A DNA stretch of 64,000 nucleotides from contig NZ_AP024849.1 in NCBI RefSeq assembly GCF_019977655.1, positions 3,691,001 through 3,755,000 of the forward strand. Direction: 5' to 3'. Source of the stretch: Clostridium gelidum (GTDB taxonomy: Bacteria > Bacillota > Clostridia > Clostridiales > Clostridiaceae). Positions 24,634-34,386 of the stretch are shown here, piece by piece. Both the position numbers and the translations under genes were made by a program. How positions within the stretch are numbered: position 1 is the first letter of the stretch; each line of letters opens with the position of its first letter. The notes below the pieces were generated by a model. It had not been told where the DNA came from. It saw only the letters and a program-made list of their open reading frames with translations, and did no database searches.

Positions 24634-25983
24634 CTATTTTATTTCACCATTTTCAATTTTTTCTATTACTTCTGCAAATTGTGGTAAGTGTTTTTTATGT
24701 GCTACTAACATTTCATTTAGTACTGTTCTTGCAATTTTTCCACTTGGTACTAATGGATTAATCGTAAAGGCTTGTAGTGCCTTACCATAATCACCAGTTA
24801 TAGCAGCTTCAATTGTCACTTCTTCCATAGCTTTCATTATTTGAACCATTCCACGCTCAGCTGGAGCAAACTTACCAAAGTTAATGGGCATTGGACCAGC
24901 CCCTGTAATAATAGAACTAACTTCAACTGCACAATCATATGGAAGATCATCTAACGCACCATTATTTCTAGTAGTAACTACCATATCAGTTCTCTTATCA
25001 TTATAAATTGAAGCAATAAGCTCACAAGCTGCATCTGAATAATAAGTACCACCACGTTTAGTTAATTGTTCTGGTTTGACTTTTAAGTTTGGATCTTTAT
25101 ATAATTCAAATAACTCCGTTTCTAATTTTTTAACTGTTTCCGCACGAGTTGCATTTTTTTGAAATTCTTCAATTTCATTTTTAAGCATATCATCTGTTAG
25201 GTAATAGTATCTATGATAACCACATGGTAACATTCCTAAATCACGAATTTGTTCTTCAAAGAAAGGAATTTCATGAATATTTTCTAGTACTTGCTCATTT
25301 GATTTAAACATCTCTTCCATTATTAAAGAAGTCACTTCATTTCCTTCTTTATCAAATACTTTATGCCAGTGATGATGATTTAACCCTGCATATTGAAAAA
25401 CTAATTCATTAACGTCTTTACCAATTAGTTTAGATTCAAGCATATTATGATTTATTGGAACATTACATAAACCAACTACCTTTTCAAAGTCACCGTATTT
25501 AAGAACAGCTTCTGTTACCATACCTGCTGGGTTTGTAAAGTTTACAAGCCATGCGTTTGGACATAGTTCTTTCATATCTTTAACTATATCCAGTATTACT
25601 GGAATAGTTCTAAATGCTTTAAACATACCACCAGCACCGTTAGTTTCTTGTCCTAATATTCCATGACTAAGTGGAATACGTTCGTCTTTAATTCTAGCAT
25701 CCAATAATCCAACACGGAATTGAGTTGATACGAAATCTGCCTCCTTTAAAGCTTCTCTTCTATCTAAAGTTAAATGTACTTCCCAATCTAAACCTGCGTT
25801 TTCAACCATACGCTTAGCTAAATTGCCAACTATCTCTAATTTTTCTTTTCCTTCTTCAATATCAACAAGCCAAATTTCCTTTATTGGAAGCTCATCCTTT
25901 CTTTTTATATAACCTTCTATTAATTCTGGTGTATAACTAGACCCCCCACCAATTGTTGCAATTTTAAGTCTATCCTTTATCAT
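24634..25983 (-). CDS. celF: 6-phospho-beta-glucosidase, GH4
   Basis: 449 residues of glycoside hydrolase family 4: N-terminal NAD-binding 'KIATIGGGSSYTPELIEGYI', the 'FTNPAGMVTEAV' segment, the metal-binding Cys in 'VVGLCNVPINH', and 'GLNHHHW' with the His pair. GH4 enzymes use NAD+ and a divalent metal to cleave phosphorylated disaccharides by a redox mechanism; this subgroup cleaves cellobiose-6-phosphate or similar beta-glucosides. It is the last gene of the cellobiose-type PTS block (site taggagggaaatat). The exact substrate (cellobiose, lichenan pieces, arbutin) cannot be fixed from sequence. Confidence 0.9.
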   Translation of the reverse strand: MIKDRLKIATIGGGSSYTPELIEGYIKRKDELPIKEIWLVDIEEGKEKLEIVGNLAKRMVENAGLDWEVHLTLDRREALKEADFVSTQFRVGLLDARIKDERIPLSHGILGQETNGAGGMFKAFRTIPVILDIVKDMKELCPNAWLVNFTNPAGMVTEAVLKYGDFEKVVGLCNVPINHNMLESKLIGKDVNELVFQYAGLNHHHWHKVFDKEGNEVTSLIMEEMFKSNEQVLENIHEIPFFEEQIRDLGMLPCGYHRYYYLTDDMLKNEIEEFQKNATRAETVKKLETELFELYKDPNLKVKPEQLTKRGGTYYSDAACELIASIYNDKRTDMVVTTRNNGALDDLPYDCAVEVSSIITGAGPMPINFGKFAPAERGMVQIMKAMEEVTIEAAITGDYGKALQAFTINPLVPSGKIARTVLNEMLVAHKKHLPQFAEVIEKIENGEIK

Positions 25984-26050
25984 ATATTTCCCTCCTATAT
26001 ATTAAACTTTATTATAATTGTAGTGAAATTAGTTGTTGAAACTTATTTTC

Positions 26051-26323
26051 TTATAATTTGTTTACAAAATCATTAGCACTTTTCAAGTTTAAAACTTCAT
26101 TTTTTGAAAGTGCTCTATCAACAGTTTTAGTTCTCATTTTCACTTTAATATTTATAGGCTGAGGCCCTCCATTCTTTTTTAAATCCTCCAAAAAATGTAC
26201 ATACTTTTCTTCTTCTGATCCTTCAAATTCAAAGCTTTTATAATTCATAAAATCGCTTGTGCTAGTATAATTGATTGAAAAATCCTCTTCTGTACCTACT
26301 ACTGTTAATTTATAAATTTTCAT
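26051..26323 (-). CDS. small protein of the cellobiose operon, unrecognised
   Basis: 90 residues, soluble, with the firm site ggcgaggagaatagatt. It reads 'MKIYKLTVVGTEEDFSINY' at the start and ends 'NEVLNLKSANDFVNKL'. I know no family for it. It lies between the EIIC gene (227 bp behind an intergenic hairpin) and the GH4 gene (67 bp), so it is probably co-transcribed and linked to the same sugar; it is not an EIIB, as it has no Cys. Confidence 0.65.
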   Translation of the reverse strand: MKIYKLTVVGTEEDFSINYTSTSDFMNYKSFEFEGSEEEKYVHFLEDLKKNGGPQPINIKVKMRTKTVDRALSKNEVLNLKSANDFVNKL

Positions 26324-26486
26324 AATCTATTCTCCTCGCCTTTAAATTACACTATTTAAATTATTTTTTTAATTTTCATATTATAATTATTAAAATTATC
26401 ATCAAAATACTCAAAAAACTATTTTGGGAAAATTTTATTATATTCAACATTTCTATAATATTTACACTATACAGTACTAGTTTTTT

Positions 26487-26526
26487 AGTATTACTCTAAC
26501 CTTCAATTGAAGATTGGAGTAATACT
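26487..26526. other. intercistronic stem-loop between EIIC and the 90-residue gene
   Basis: A 10-bp stem (26487-26496 with 26517-26526) encloses the palindrome cttcaattgaag. On the coding (leftward) strand it is not followed by T, so it is more likely an mRNA processing or stability element, or partial attenuator, than a full terminator. Confidence 0.5.
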
Positions 26527-26569
26527 TTTAATAATATTCTAATTATGCTGTCTAATAATAATTTATTAT

Positions 26570-27874
26570 CTATACAACTTCTTGTTCTTGTTTTAAGTTA
26601 ATTGAATCTTGTTTCTTAAGGAATGGGACATATACAATAACTGATATTACAATTATAATTAGTTGCCATAATGCACCTTGCCAACCTTGAAGAATAAAAC
26701 CAGAAATTATTGGTGGCGTTGTCCAAGGTACACTTACAGCTGAGAATGGATGTAAGAAACCAATTTTAAAAGCAAAGTAAGTTATAATTGATGAAATTGT
26801 TGGAACAGCTACAAAAGGGATAAACATAAATGGATTCATAACTATTGGAAAACCAAATATTACTGGTTCATTAATATTAAATAGAGTTGGTGTTAAAGCT
26901 ATTTTTCCTAATGTTTTTGATTGTGCTGATTTTCCTACTAATATCATTGCTATAACAAGACCTATTGTTAATCCTGAACCTGTTACTGTTAAAAATTGAT
27001 CTACAAATTGTTGTGTAACGATATGTGCACCATTAGCGATTGTTAATTCTTGCCCTTTATCAAGGATTGCCTGGTTAGCAAGACCATTAGCACCCCATAA
27101 AGGTCCCATAACTCCACCAACTATAGCCCCACCATGAACACCAAACCACCAGAAGAAAGGTATCAATGCACCTGCCATTATTGCACCTGGTAATGAATCT
27201 GTTGCACCTTGCAACGGAGTTTGTAAAACTTTAAAAATAACTTCAATAAATGTAGTATTCATTACAAATTTAAAGAATGTATATATTATCATTGATCCAG
27301 TAAAAATTACTGCTGCTGGAATTAATGCTGTAAATTGGTTAGCAACCCCTTGTGGAACACCTGCTGGCATATTGATTACAAATTTCTTTTCTAAGAACCA
27401 AGAATAAATTGCACCAACTATTAATCCTACAATTATAGCTGTAACCATGCCTTGCCCACCAGTCCAGTTCTTGTCTATAATACCTGACACCGTTTCTCCC
27501 TTTGCAGTAACAAGAGATGACTTGTTTATAATTAAAAAAGCTACAAATGACATAACACTTGCTGCGAATGGCTCATGTCCATCATTTCTGGCATATATAT
27601 ATGCCATGCCCATACATGCTATAATTGCTATTATTGAAAAAGTTGATCCAAATACTTGCCATAGGGGGTCTGTCCAACTTTCTCCTAGAAAACTAGTTAC
27701 CCAATCATTAAATGGTTTATAAGGTATTTGTGCTAATAGTAAGAAAATTGAACCTACTAACGTTAACGGCAGCGTATACATAATACCATCTTTCAGTGCT
27801 ATAACACCTTTCATGTTAACGAACTTCATTACTATCGTTATAAGTTTTTCACTAAATTTTACTGATTCTTCCAT
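26570..27874 (-). CDS. celB: PTS cellobiose-type permease EIIC
   Basis: 434 residues of the lactose/cellobiose EIIC family: about ten hydrophobic segments, an N-terminal 'MKGVIALKDGIMYTLPLTLV' region, 'FFWWFGVHGGAIVGGVMGPL', and the conserved 'LTPTLFNINEPVIFGFPIVM' loop with the Asn-Glu-Pro involved in sugar handling. It moves beta-glucosides while EIIA and EIIB pass the phosphate. The gene is 117 bp after celC. No EIIB gene is adjacent. Confidence 0.9.
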   Translation of the reverse strand: MEESVKFSEKLITIVMKFVNMKGVIALKDGIMYTLPLTLVGSIFLLLAQIPYKPFNDWVTSFLGESWTDPLWQVFGSTFSIIAIIACMGMAYIYARNDGHEPFAASVMSFVAFLIINKSSLVTAKGETVSGIIDKNWTGGQGMVTAIIVGLIVGAIYSWFLEKKFVINMPAGVPQGVANQFTALIPAAVIFTGSMIIYTFFKFVMNTTFIEVIFKVLQTPLQGATDSLPGAIMAGALIPFFWWFGVHGGAIVGGVMGPLWGANGLANQAILDKGQELTIANGAHIVTQQFVDQFLTVTGSGLTIGLVIAMILVGKSAQSKTLGKIALTPTLFNINEPVIFGFPIVMNPFMFIPFVAVPTISSIITYFAFKIGFLHPFSAVSVPWTTPPIISGFILQGWQGALWQLIIIVISVIVYVPFLKKQDSINLKQEQEVV

Positions 27875-27991
27875 AATATAATTCCTCCTTGAAATAATAT
27901 ATTTACTCTATAATAATTATTAATTATTATCTCTTAATAATTTTAAAAAATTCTATACGTTTTCAGATTCTCCACAAAGACAAATCTCATA

Positions 27992-28300
27992 CTACGCTTG
28001 TCTTTCTCTTCTCATTTCAATTATTTCTCTAATTAAGTTCTTTTCTGACATACATGTCATTAAGTGATCTTGTGAATGTACAAACAGTATCGATACATTT
28101 ATCTTTTCACCATTTGCTTCTCTTGCTAGTAATGAGGTCTGAATATCATGCGCCCTTCCAAGTGCTTCTTCTGCTTTTTCAAACAGATCATCAATTTCAT
28201 CGAACTTACCTTCTTTTGCTTTACTAAGTGCTTCATAAGCATACCCCTTAGCTTCACCTGCATTTATAATGATATCCATTACAATTTGCTCTTCATTCAT
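27992..28300 (-). CDS. celC: PTS lactose/cellobiose-type EIIA
   Basis: 102 residues of all-helical EIIA-Lac/Cel: 'DIIINAGEAKGYAYEALSKA', 'RAHDIQTSLLAREANG' and the signature 'VSILFVHSQDHLMTCM', containing the phosphoaccepting His. It receives phosphate from HPr and passes it to EIIB. Site ttttaggaggaaaacaaa. First gene of the operon. Confidence 0.92.
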   Translation of the reverse strand: MNEEQIVMDIIINAGEAKGYAYEALSKAKEGKFDEIDDLFEKAEEALGRAHDIQTSLLAREANGEKINVSILFVHSQDHLMTCMSEKNLIREIIEMRRERQA

Positions 28301-28615
28301 TTTGTTTTCCTCCTAAAATTAAATTTGTAGTTTAATAATAAAAATAAATTTATTATTCATACATTTTAGAAATTATTATCTTTGATAGTTTTAAAAATAA
28401 ATGCATACCTGCCATAAGAATAAAAGGCATAAAAGCATTCAGCAGTGTAGCTGTCATCTAACTAAGTTCATTATAGCAATTATACATTTTAGTTAAATAC
28501 TTTCCCCTTACATTGGTTGGTTGTTTCATAATTAGTTCTCTAAGTTTATAATTTTATGAAACAAGGTTTCACACTAACACTTTTGAAAGGTATCTTATAC
28601 AAAACTTGTAATTTT
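28301..28615. other. cel operon leader and promoter region
   Basis: 315 bases without a gene. Leftward TATAAT boxes occur at 28470-28475 and 28479-28484, but without a good -35, as expected for an activator-dependent promoter. The AT-rich palindrome aataataaa/tttattatt lies in the leader near 28340. No transcribed antiterminator (LicT-type RAT) site was seen. Confidence 0.4.
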
Positions 28616-28661
28616 AAAAAAAAATCCAACAAGATATCTTATACAAATCTCTTGCCGGATT
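28616..28661 (-). terminator. terminator after the RpiR-type regulator gene
   Basis: A leftward hairpin pairs aatcc/ggatt (28623-28627 with 28657-28661) and caaga/tcttg inside, followed by a run of nine T. It separates the regulator gene from the cel operon. Confidence 0.8.
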
Positions 28662-28692
28662 GTTATGTTAACTTTTAGCCATTAAACCAGTT

Positions 28693-29556
28693 TTATATAT
28701 CATGTAGTAATGCCCACAATTTATTCTTTCCTATTTTTTCATAGCTTCTATTTAATTGTTGATTGTTTTCAAATTGCTTTATAAAAACAATGCAAAACAA
28801 TACATCTAAAATATATTTTACGGAAGTTGAGAAAGTAATGATTTCCAAACCTTCTACATTTTTTGTAGCCGCAACATACAAAAATTCATCGCCTAACTGT
28901 GCTAAAGTATGCTTCTTATCACTGGTAATAACAATTGTCTTTACTTTATTTTTTTTTAAGGATTTAGCAAATTCAATCAATCTAGAATTTTCTCCAGTAT
29001 GACTTATAATAATCGCCAAATGTTTTTCTGACTTTCTGAGTGCTAATAACTGTTGTACATTTGTAGCAATATACGTATTTGCAATCTTTCCACAATGAAA
29101 CAACTGATTGCATCCATAATTCGCAAGATGTACATTTATATCATATACATAAAAATCAATGTACTCTGTCTGCTCCAATATATTTCCTATACGTACCATT
29201 TGTTCTAAAGAAAACTCTTGCCTTGTCTCTTCTATTACTTTTCTTTGAATTTCACTTACCTTATTTACAATAGAAATAATAGTATCTCTTTTTGAAATAT
29301 CACTATCTTCTTCGAAATCATTTATATTGGTTGATTTTATTTCACTAACAAATTTAATTTTAAAGTCATGGTATCCATCGCATCCTATCTTTTTGACAAA
29401 ACGACTAATGGTTGCTGCACTTGTATATGTTGACATTCCCAACTCCCTTGTAGACATATTTGCAATCTTTTCTGGATTCTTTAAAATAAAAGAACAAATG
29501 CTTAATTCTCTTTCTGTAAACCCTTCTGATTTCCGAATCTCCTTCAATATTCCCAT
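28693..29556 (-). CDS. RpiR-family regulator (HTH plus SIS)
   Basis: 287 residues from the ATG at 29556, preceded by ggtgaggtattatgct; the GTG at 29571 overlaps this site. N-terminal HTH_6 domain ('TERELSICSFILKNPEKIAN', 'STYTSAATISRFVKKIGCDG', 'YHDFKIKF'), then a SIS sugar-phosphate-binding domain ('LAIIISHTGENSRLIEFAKS', 'NKVKTIVITSDKKHTLAQLG'). RpiR proteins sense phosphosugars. It lies just upstream of the cel operon in the same direction and is its likely regulator. Confidence 0.88.
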   Translation of the reverse strand: MGILKEIRKSEGFTERELSICSFILKNPEKIANMSTRELGMSTYTSAATISRFVKKIGCDGYHDFKIKFVSEIKSTNINDFEEDSDISKRDTIISIVNKVSEIQRKVIEETRQEFSLEQMVRIGNILEQTEYIDFYVYDINVHLANYGCNQLFHCGKIANTYIATNVQQLLALRKSEKHLAIIISHTGENSRLIEFAKSLKKNKVKTIVITSDKKHTLAQLGDEFLYVAATKNVEGLEIITFSTSVKYILDVLFCIVFIKQFENNQQLNRSYEKIGKNKLWALLHDI

Positions 29557-29854
29557 AGCATAATACCTCACCCATTAAAATTATTTTACCTTTTCTTTCT
29601 TCTGGTAGTTCAACAATTATTACTTACTTGTTCTATTTTTAACCTAGTTGTTGGTGCTACATATCTAATACTCGTCATATTCTCTCGTTAAAATAAAAAA
29701 ATCTATGGAACACATTTCGTATTTATAATACGACATGCATTACTATAAATCAATATATAAAGAAACTGATTGATTCACTGATAATTATATACATCATATA
29801 GGAGTTAATTATTTTCTTAAAATATCGCGCCTCCTCAAATATTGTTAGTAATTT
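29557..29854. other. intergenic region upstream of the RpiR-type gene
   Basis: Nothing coding is seen. A 15-base palindrome, cgtatttataatacg (29718-29732), is the only notable element. Confidence 0.35.
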
Positions 29855-29977
29855 AAACTTGATAGAATATCCATATCAAGAATTGAATCAAGGGATAGAT
29901 TTGTATCTGATTACGAAGATGTAGCTCTTGCCAAAGCTTCAGAAGTTTCTTTAGATTGGCTACTTTTAGGTAAATAA
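29855..29977 (+). pseudogene. C-terminal fragment of an XRE repressor
   Basis: About 40 codons without a start: 'ISRIESRDRFVSDYEDVALA', 'KASEVSLDWLLLGK', then stop. This is the recognition-helix end and tail of a Cro/CI-type HTH protein (SRIE..R..S.Y....LAKA..VS.DWLL.G). The front is missing. Confidence 0.65.
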
Positions 29978-30039
29978 TTAAAAAGCTTTAAAATTCGTAC
30001 GACATTTTTTAAATTGCAATTATTTGATTTTTTAAATGG

Positions 30040-30090
30040 ATATAAAAATCCCTTAATAATTAAGCTGCAAAAAGCTTTTTATCAAGGGAT
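30040..30090 (-). terminator. terminator of the regulator-fructokinase operon
   Basis: Arms atcccttaataa (30048-30059) and its partner (30079-30090), with an inner aagct/agctt pair, are followed leftward by TTTTTATA. It lies 90 bp after the fructokinase stop. Confidence 0.75.
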
Positions 30091-30181
30091 CTTAATGTAA
30101 ATATTTAATAACAGATACACGTGTTAATCTTTATATAATGTTCACTTGTTCAATTCAAAACTGTCTTCTAAAATTTTATAT

Positions 30182-31132
30182 TCAATTGTGTAATTTTCTT
30201 ATATAACTCAACGCAGGCATTGATTCTATAGCACCATAATTTGTACATGTAATTGCTCCTACTTTATTTGCAAATGCAATTATATTCTTCCATTCTTCAA
30301 AGCTAATATTTTGTTTGTCTTCAACATCAGCTACTTGTTTTAATACAGCTCCAACAAATGCATCTCCAGCACCTGTTGAATCTAGTTGCTTGATCTTTAT
30401 AGATTGGATTACTGTATTTTCTCCACTAACACTTAAATATGTTCCTTTGGAGCCTAAAGTAATAGCAATAAATTTAACACCAAATTCGTGTAATTTATTA
30501 ACTCCTTTTGTTATATCCTTTTCTTTAGTTATTAAAAACAATTCTTCATCACTTAATTTAGTAAAATCACTTTTCCTTAAGAATTCAATACAATCTTCAA
30601 TAAATAATTCTAGTTTATCTGGAGTAATTAAAGCATCACGATAGTTTGGATCAAATGATACATAAATATTATTTGCTTTTGCATATTCTAATAACTTAAA
30701 ATATGTCTTTTTTAATTCACCTTCTAGGAATCCTGTAGCTGAACCAAAGTGAATTATATCTGAACTAATTATTTTTGATAAATTTATATTGCCAAATGAA
30801 TAATCTCCATCACTTCCTCTTAAGAAATCAAAATTACGTTCACCATTTTCATCAATTCCAACTAAGGCTATAGTTGTGCTGCCTTTCTCTACAACCATCT
30901 CAATATTTATATTTAAATCTTTTAGTAATTCAATTAGATGCTTCCCAAAGAAATCATTACCTACTTGACCTAAAAAATAAGCATTGCCTTCTAATTTAGA
31001 AATACAGGCTGCTACATTTGCTGGCGCTCCACCAGCTTTTTTTTCAAACTTTTCTCCATTTTTCAACCCTTTATTATCAACACAAACCATGTCAATTAAA
31101 AGTTCTCCTATACAAAATATGTTACTACTCAT
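30182..31132 (-). CDS. scrK: fructokinase, PfkB family
   Basis: 316 residues of the PfkB/ribokinase family: 'GELLIDMVCVD' at the start, 'KKAGGAPANVAACISKLEG' (first signature) and 'QLDSTGAGDAFVGAVL' with catalytic Asp257. It phosphorylates fructose released by sucrose-6-phosphate hydrolase, feeding glycolysis. It lies 67 bp after the EIIA gene in the same transcript. Fructose as substrate is inferred from context (GH32 and sucrose-type EIIBC in the same region) and overall ScrK likeness. Confidence 0.88.
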   Translation of the reverse strand: MSSNIFCIGELLIDMVCVDNKGLKNGEKFEKKAGGAPANVAACISKLEGNAYFLGQVGNDFFGKHLIELLKDLNINIEMVVEKGSTTIALVGIDENGERNFDFLRGSDGDYSFGNINLSKIISSDIIHFGSATGFLEGELKKTYFKLLEYAKANNIYVSFDPNYRDALITPDKLELFIEDCIEFLRKSDFTKLSDEELFLITKEKDITKGVNKLHEFGVKFIAITLGSKGTYLSVSGENTVIQSIKIKQLDSTGAGDAFVGAVLKQVADVEDKQNISFEEWKNIIAFANKVGAITCTNYGAIESMPALSYIRKLHN

Positions 31133-31199
31133 CTTTTACACTCCTTAAGTTCCCATGCTTAATTAACCTTAACTTTATCATAATTTCTGATTGTAATTT

Positions 31200-31688
31200 T
31201 TAGTTGTTCTTCCTTTGTTTAATAATATTAACTATGTTAGCTTGTCCCGCACTAACCTGTATGTCACTATTAATGATTTCACAGATTTCACCATTAGTAA
31301 ATATAACCATTATATCAGTTGATGGAACCTTGTTTTTTATTTCTTCTATATCAAACTTAATAAGCATATCACCTATTTTGACTTTTTGTCCTTGTCTAAT
31401 AAATGTTTCGAATCCTTCACCATCAAGTTTAACTGTATCAATACCAATATGAATTAAAATTTCAACTCCATCCTTAGTTTTTAATCCTATTGCATGTAAA
31501 GTTGGAAAAACCATTGATACTTCACCAACTATAGGTGAATACAATATTCCTTGTGTTGGCTCAATTGCGAAACCATCTCCTAAAGCTTTAGAAGAAAATA
31601 CCTCATCAATTACAGATGTTATTGATTTAAGTTTTCCATCTGCTGGCGACACTATTTTAAACTTTTCTTTATTTAAAAAATTAAACAT
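31200..31688 (-). CDS. free-standing PTS glucose-type EIIA
   Basis: 162 residues from the second ATG (31688), which is 9 bases behind aaggaagg; the ATG at 31697 is too close to it. The Crr/EIIA-Glc fold is clear: 'IVSPADGKLKSI', 'GDGFAIEPTQGILYSPIVGE', 'LHAIGLKTKDGVEILIHIGI' with His65 and active His80, 'PSTDIMVIFTN'. It has no EIIB or EIIC fused. The EIIBC gene of the adjoining operon lacks an EIIA domain, so this protein probably phosphorylates it. Confidence 0.9.
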   Translation of the reverse strand: MFNFLNKEKFKIVSPADGKLKSITSVIDEVFSSKALGDGFAIEPTQGILYSPIVGEVSMVFPTLHAIGLKTKDGVEILIHIGIDTVKLDGEGFETFIRQGQKVKIGDMLIKFDIEEIKNKVPSTDIMVIFTNGEICEIINSDIQVSAGQANIVNIIKQRKNN

Positions 31689-31809
31689 ATTTTTCATCCT
31701 TCCTTTGTAAAAGGCTATTTTCCCGCATCTATTACAGCTTTAATTCTTATTTCCCGATCTTTTATATTATTTAAACAATGATAAATTTAATATCTATAAA
31801 CAAAATGAA

Positions 31810-32658
31810 TTACAAATTTTCATTTAAAATTTGTAAAATTGCCTCTGCAGCTCCATTTTTATCATTGTCTAGTGTAATAAAATCCGATTTCATTTTAATG
31901 CCTTCACTTGCATTTCCCATTGCAATACCAATCCCAGCCATTTGGATCATTTCTATATCATTATTATTATCTCCAATAGCAGCTGTTTCTTTTAAATTTA
32001 TTCCAAGTAATTTAGCTAATTTTTCTAAACTATTTCCCTTGTTTGCACTATGAGTATTAATCTCAAGATTGTCTTCTACAGATGATGTTATTTTAATCTG
32101 ATTACTTATACATAATAAACTATTAAACACTTGAGTTTTCATGTCTTCTTTTAAAAACGGAATATTTACTTTCTCTACACAATCTAACCATTCACATTCT
32201 TCTCTGTCCTCAACTATTGAAAAAATATTCTTGACTAGATTATGGTTATTTGACATAAGACTTAAACATTTTTCTGTCAACCCATATTTTGTAGGATTTA
32301 CAAAAACATCTTCATCTATATAGGCATCCCCGCCTGAATAAAATTCAACAACAATTGGATACCCCTTGATTATTTCAGTTATTTTCTTTAAAATGTCTAT
32401 AGTAATAAAGTTAGAAAAAACAACTTTATTTTCTCTTAAATTTACTACAGCTGCCCCATTAGACGATATTACATATGTAATTCCCTCTATTGATTTTATT
32501 TCTTCGCATATTAGCCCAACACTTCTCCCAGTTGCTGGAACTACTTGTATTCCTTTTTCAATAGCCATTTTAATTACCAGAAGAGTTTTATCACTTATAT
32601 AACCGCAGCTGTTTAATAATGTTCCATCTAAATCTAATGCTATGAGTTTAACCTTCAT
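31810..32658 (-). CDS. HAD-family phosphatase, Cof type
   Basis: 282 residues from the ATG at 32658 (site ggaggtggaa). Motif I 'LIALDLDGTLLNS', motif II around 'VPATGRS', motif III/IV 'GNSLEKLAKLLGI' and 'AAIGDNNNDIEMIQMAGIGI'. Cof-type HAD proteins remove phosphate from sugar phosphates or cofactors. The start overlaps the end of the PRD regulator gene by 11 bases, so the two are co-translated; a role in relieving sugar-phosphate stress is plausible. Confidence 0.88.
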   Translation of the reverse strand: MKVKLIALDLDGTLLNSCGYISDKTLLVIKMAIEKGIQVVPATGRSVGLICEEIKSIEGITYVISSNGAAVVNLRENKVVFSNFITIDILKKITEIIKGYPIVVEFYSGGDAYIDEDVFVNPTKYGLTEKCLSLMSNNHNLVKNIFSIVEDREECEWLDCVEKVNIPFLKEDMKTQVFNSLLCISNQIKITSSVEDNLEINTHSANKGNSLEKLAKLLGINLKETAAIGDNNNDIEMIQMAGIGIAMGNASEGIKMKSDFITLDNDKNGAAEAILQILNENL

Positions 32659-34126
32659 TTCCACCTCCATCATAATTAATCAAAAATTCCTGTATTCTTT
32701 TAATATTTTCCTCTTGCAATACATAATTAATATAAATAACTTTAGTTTTGCTTGGGAGTGTAACATTAAATAATCGTATTGGTGTAAGAATCACATCTAC
32801 ATCTATAAAAAATTGTCTTATATAATTCAAAGAAAAACTTCCTATAATTTCGATTTTATCACCACAATAATTATTAATTTGTTTTGTCATACTCGCAGCT
32901 ACACTTTGCCCAATATCACTTATTATTATTGCTTTTATTTTTGTTTGGGCAAAAGCTCCCATATAAAGTATAATAAATCCTAATTCTTCCTCTTGAATCT
33001 TATAACCATACTTATCAAATATTAGTTTATATAAAATAGTTGTCATTTCTGTTTGTATTTTATATAATTCTTTTACATTTCTCACTGAAGCATTATGTTC
33101 AAAATGTCCTTGTTCTAAACGATAAAGCATTTTATCTATATGTATACTTAACATTTCTTTTAACTCTATATTTTTTAAATAATTACTGCTATATTTTGCA
33201 TCCACTATTGATAAAAATTGTTCCGTTAACTCTACTGATTCTTTTCTTGGTTCTAATTTAACACAATTTTCATATAATACCCTTTTAGTTAAAAGACATT
33301 CTTTCAAAAAATTTCTATCATCCTCAGAAATTCGAATATCATTTTTAATTAGAAGTTCCTCAATTTCCTTTATAATTTCTTCAAATACTTTAGGATATTT
33401 TCTGTTGTCTTCTGATTTTAAGAACAATCCAGCTTTATTACGATATATCAGTATAAATATGTCCAACAAAAATCCTTCTACAGATTTATCAATTAGAATT
33501 AAATTATTTTTATATAAGATAGTTGGTAATTCCTTTTGCAAAAGTTCATATAATTTGATATAAGATTCTCCAAACTGAAATTTTAAAACCTTGTACATTA
33601 AAATAGATCCATATGTTTTATAATTTAATGTTTCAGATAATATATGTCTTATATTATTTTCTTTCCCAAGAAAATAAAGACCTTTCTTTGTTCTTTCAAT
33701 ATTAAGTCCATTAAAACTATGTAAATATTCCTCAATTTCATTTATAGTTTTGATCATTACTGTTTTTGACACATACATAATATCCGCTATATTTTGAACT
33801 GAAATAGGCTCCTTTATAAATGTTAAGTACATAAATGTAAATAAAAATCTTTCCCCTGGCGTCTCTGGCAATTCCAGCTTCTTTAAACTTACAATCATAT
33901 TATTTAGAAATTCATTAAATTGCTTTCTTTCTTCCTTAACAACAAAATACCCTCTAGCTGAGGATGAGTTTATTCTTATGTTTTTAGGTTTCAATATATC
34001 ATTTATTTCATGTATCTCCATTCTAACTGTCCTTAAACCAATGTTTAATTTTTCCACAAATTCATTTGGACGTACATATTCGTGATTTAATAAGTCTCTA
34101 AGCATAATTACTTGTCTTGATTTCAT
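32648..34126 (-). CDS. PRD-domain transcriptional regulator (BglG/LicR-like)
   Basis: 492 residues. Two N-terminal HTH units ('LNIGLRTVRMEIHEINDIL' and 'VQNIADIMYVSKTVMIKTIN') bind DNA, two PRD domains follow (about 190-400; 'LSIHIDKMLYRLEQGHF' carries the likely phosphorylated His), then an EIIB-like domain starting 'IKAIIISDIGQSVAASMT'. In true EIIB domains a Cys stands in this loop; here it is absent, so that domain cannot be phosphorylated in the usual way. It is the first gene of the PRD-HAD-EIIA-scrK transcript and probably controls the sugar genes upstream. Site aatggaggattt. Confidence 0.85.
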   Translation of the reverse strand: MKSRQVIMLRDLLNHEYVRPNEFVEKLNIGLRTVRMEIHEINDILKPKNIRINSSSARGYFVVKEERKQFNEFLNNMIVSLKKLELPETPGERFLFTFMYLTFIKEPISVQNIADIMYVSKTVMIKTINEIEEYLHSFNGLNIERTKKGLYFLGKENNIRHILSETLNYKTYGSILMYKVLKFQFGESYIKLYELLQKELPTILYKNNLILIDKSVEGFLLDIFILIYRNKAGLFLKSEDNRKYPKVFEEIIKEIEELLIKNDIRISEDDRNFLKECLLTKRVLYENCVKLEPRKESVELTEQFLSIVDAKYSSNYLKNIELKEMLSIHIDKMLYRLEQGHFEHNASVRNVKELYKIQTEMTTILYKLIFDKYGYKIQEEELGFIILYMGAFAQTKIKAIIISDIGQSVAASMTKQINNYCGDKIEIIGSFSLNYIRQFFIDVDVILTPIRLFNVTLPSKTKVIYINYVLQEENIKRIQEFLINYDGGGNEG

Positions 34127-34386
34127 AAATCCTCCATTTTTATAATATTATTATATTCTTTTGCAAAAATATTACATAATAGGTTTTTTGTAATTCCATT
34201 TAAATTACTTTTCTTAGTCCCCATGTTTGTTGCGCAAATCTCATAAATATATTATATACTAAAGATAAATAAATGAATCTAAATCATTTAATGAAATTTC
34301 AAATCTATGATAAGTTAGCTATGCTTCTCTTAAAATCTTTTATAAAACTTTAAAAATATAAGTTTTGTTAATTCTCCAAATTATAT

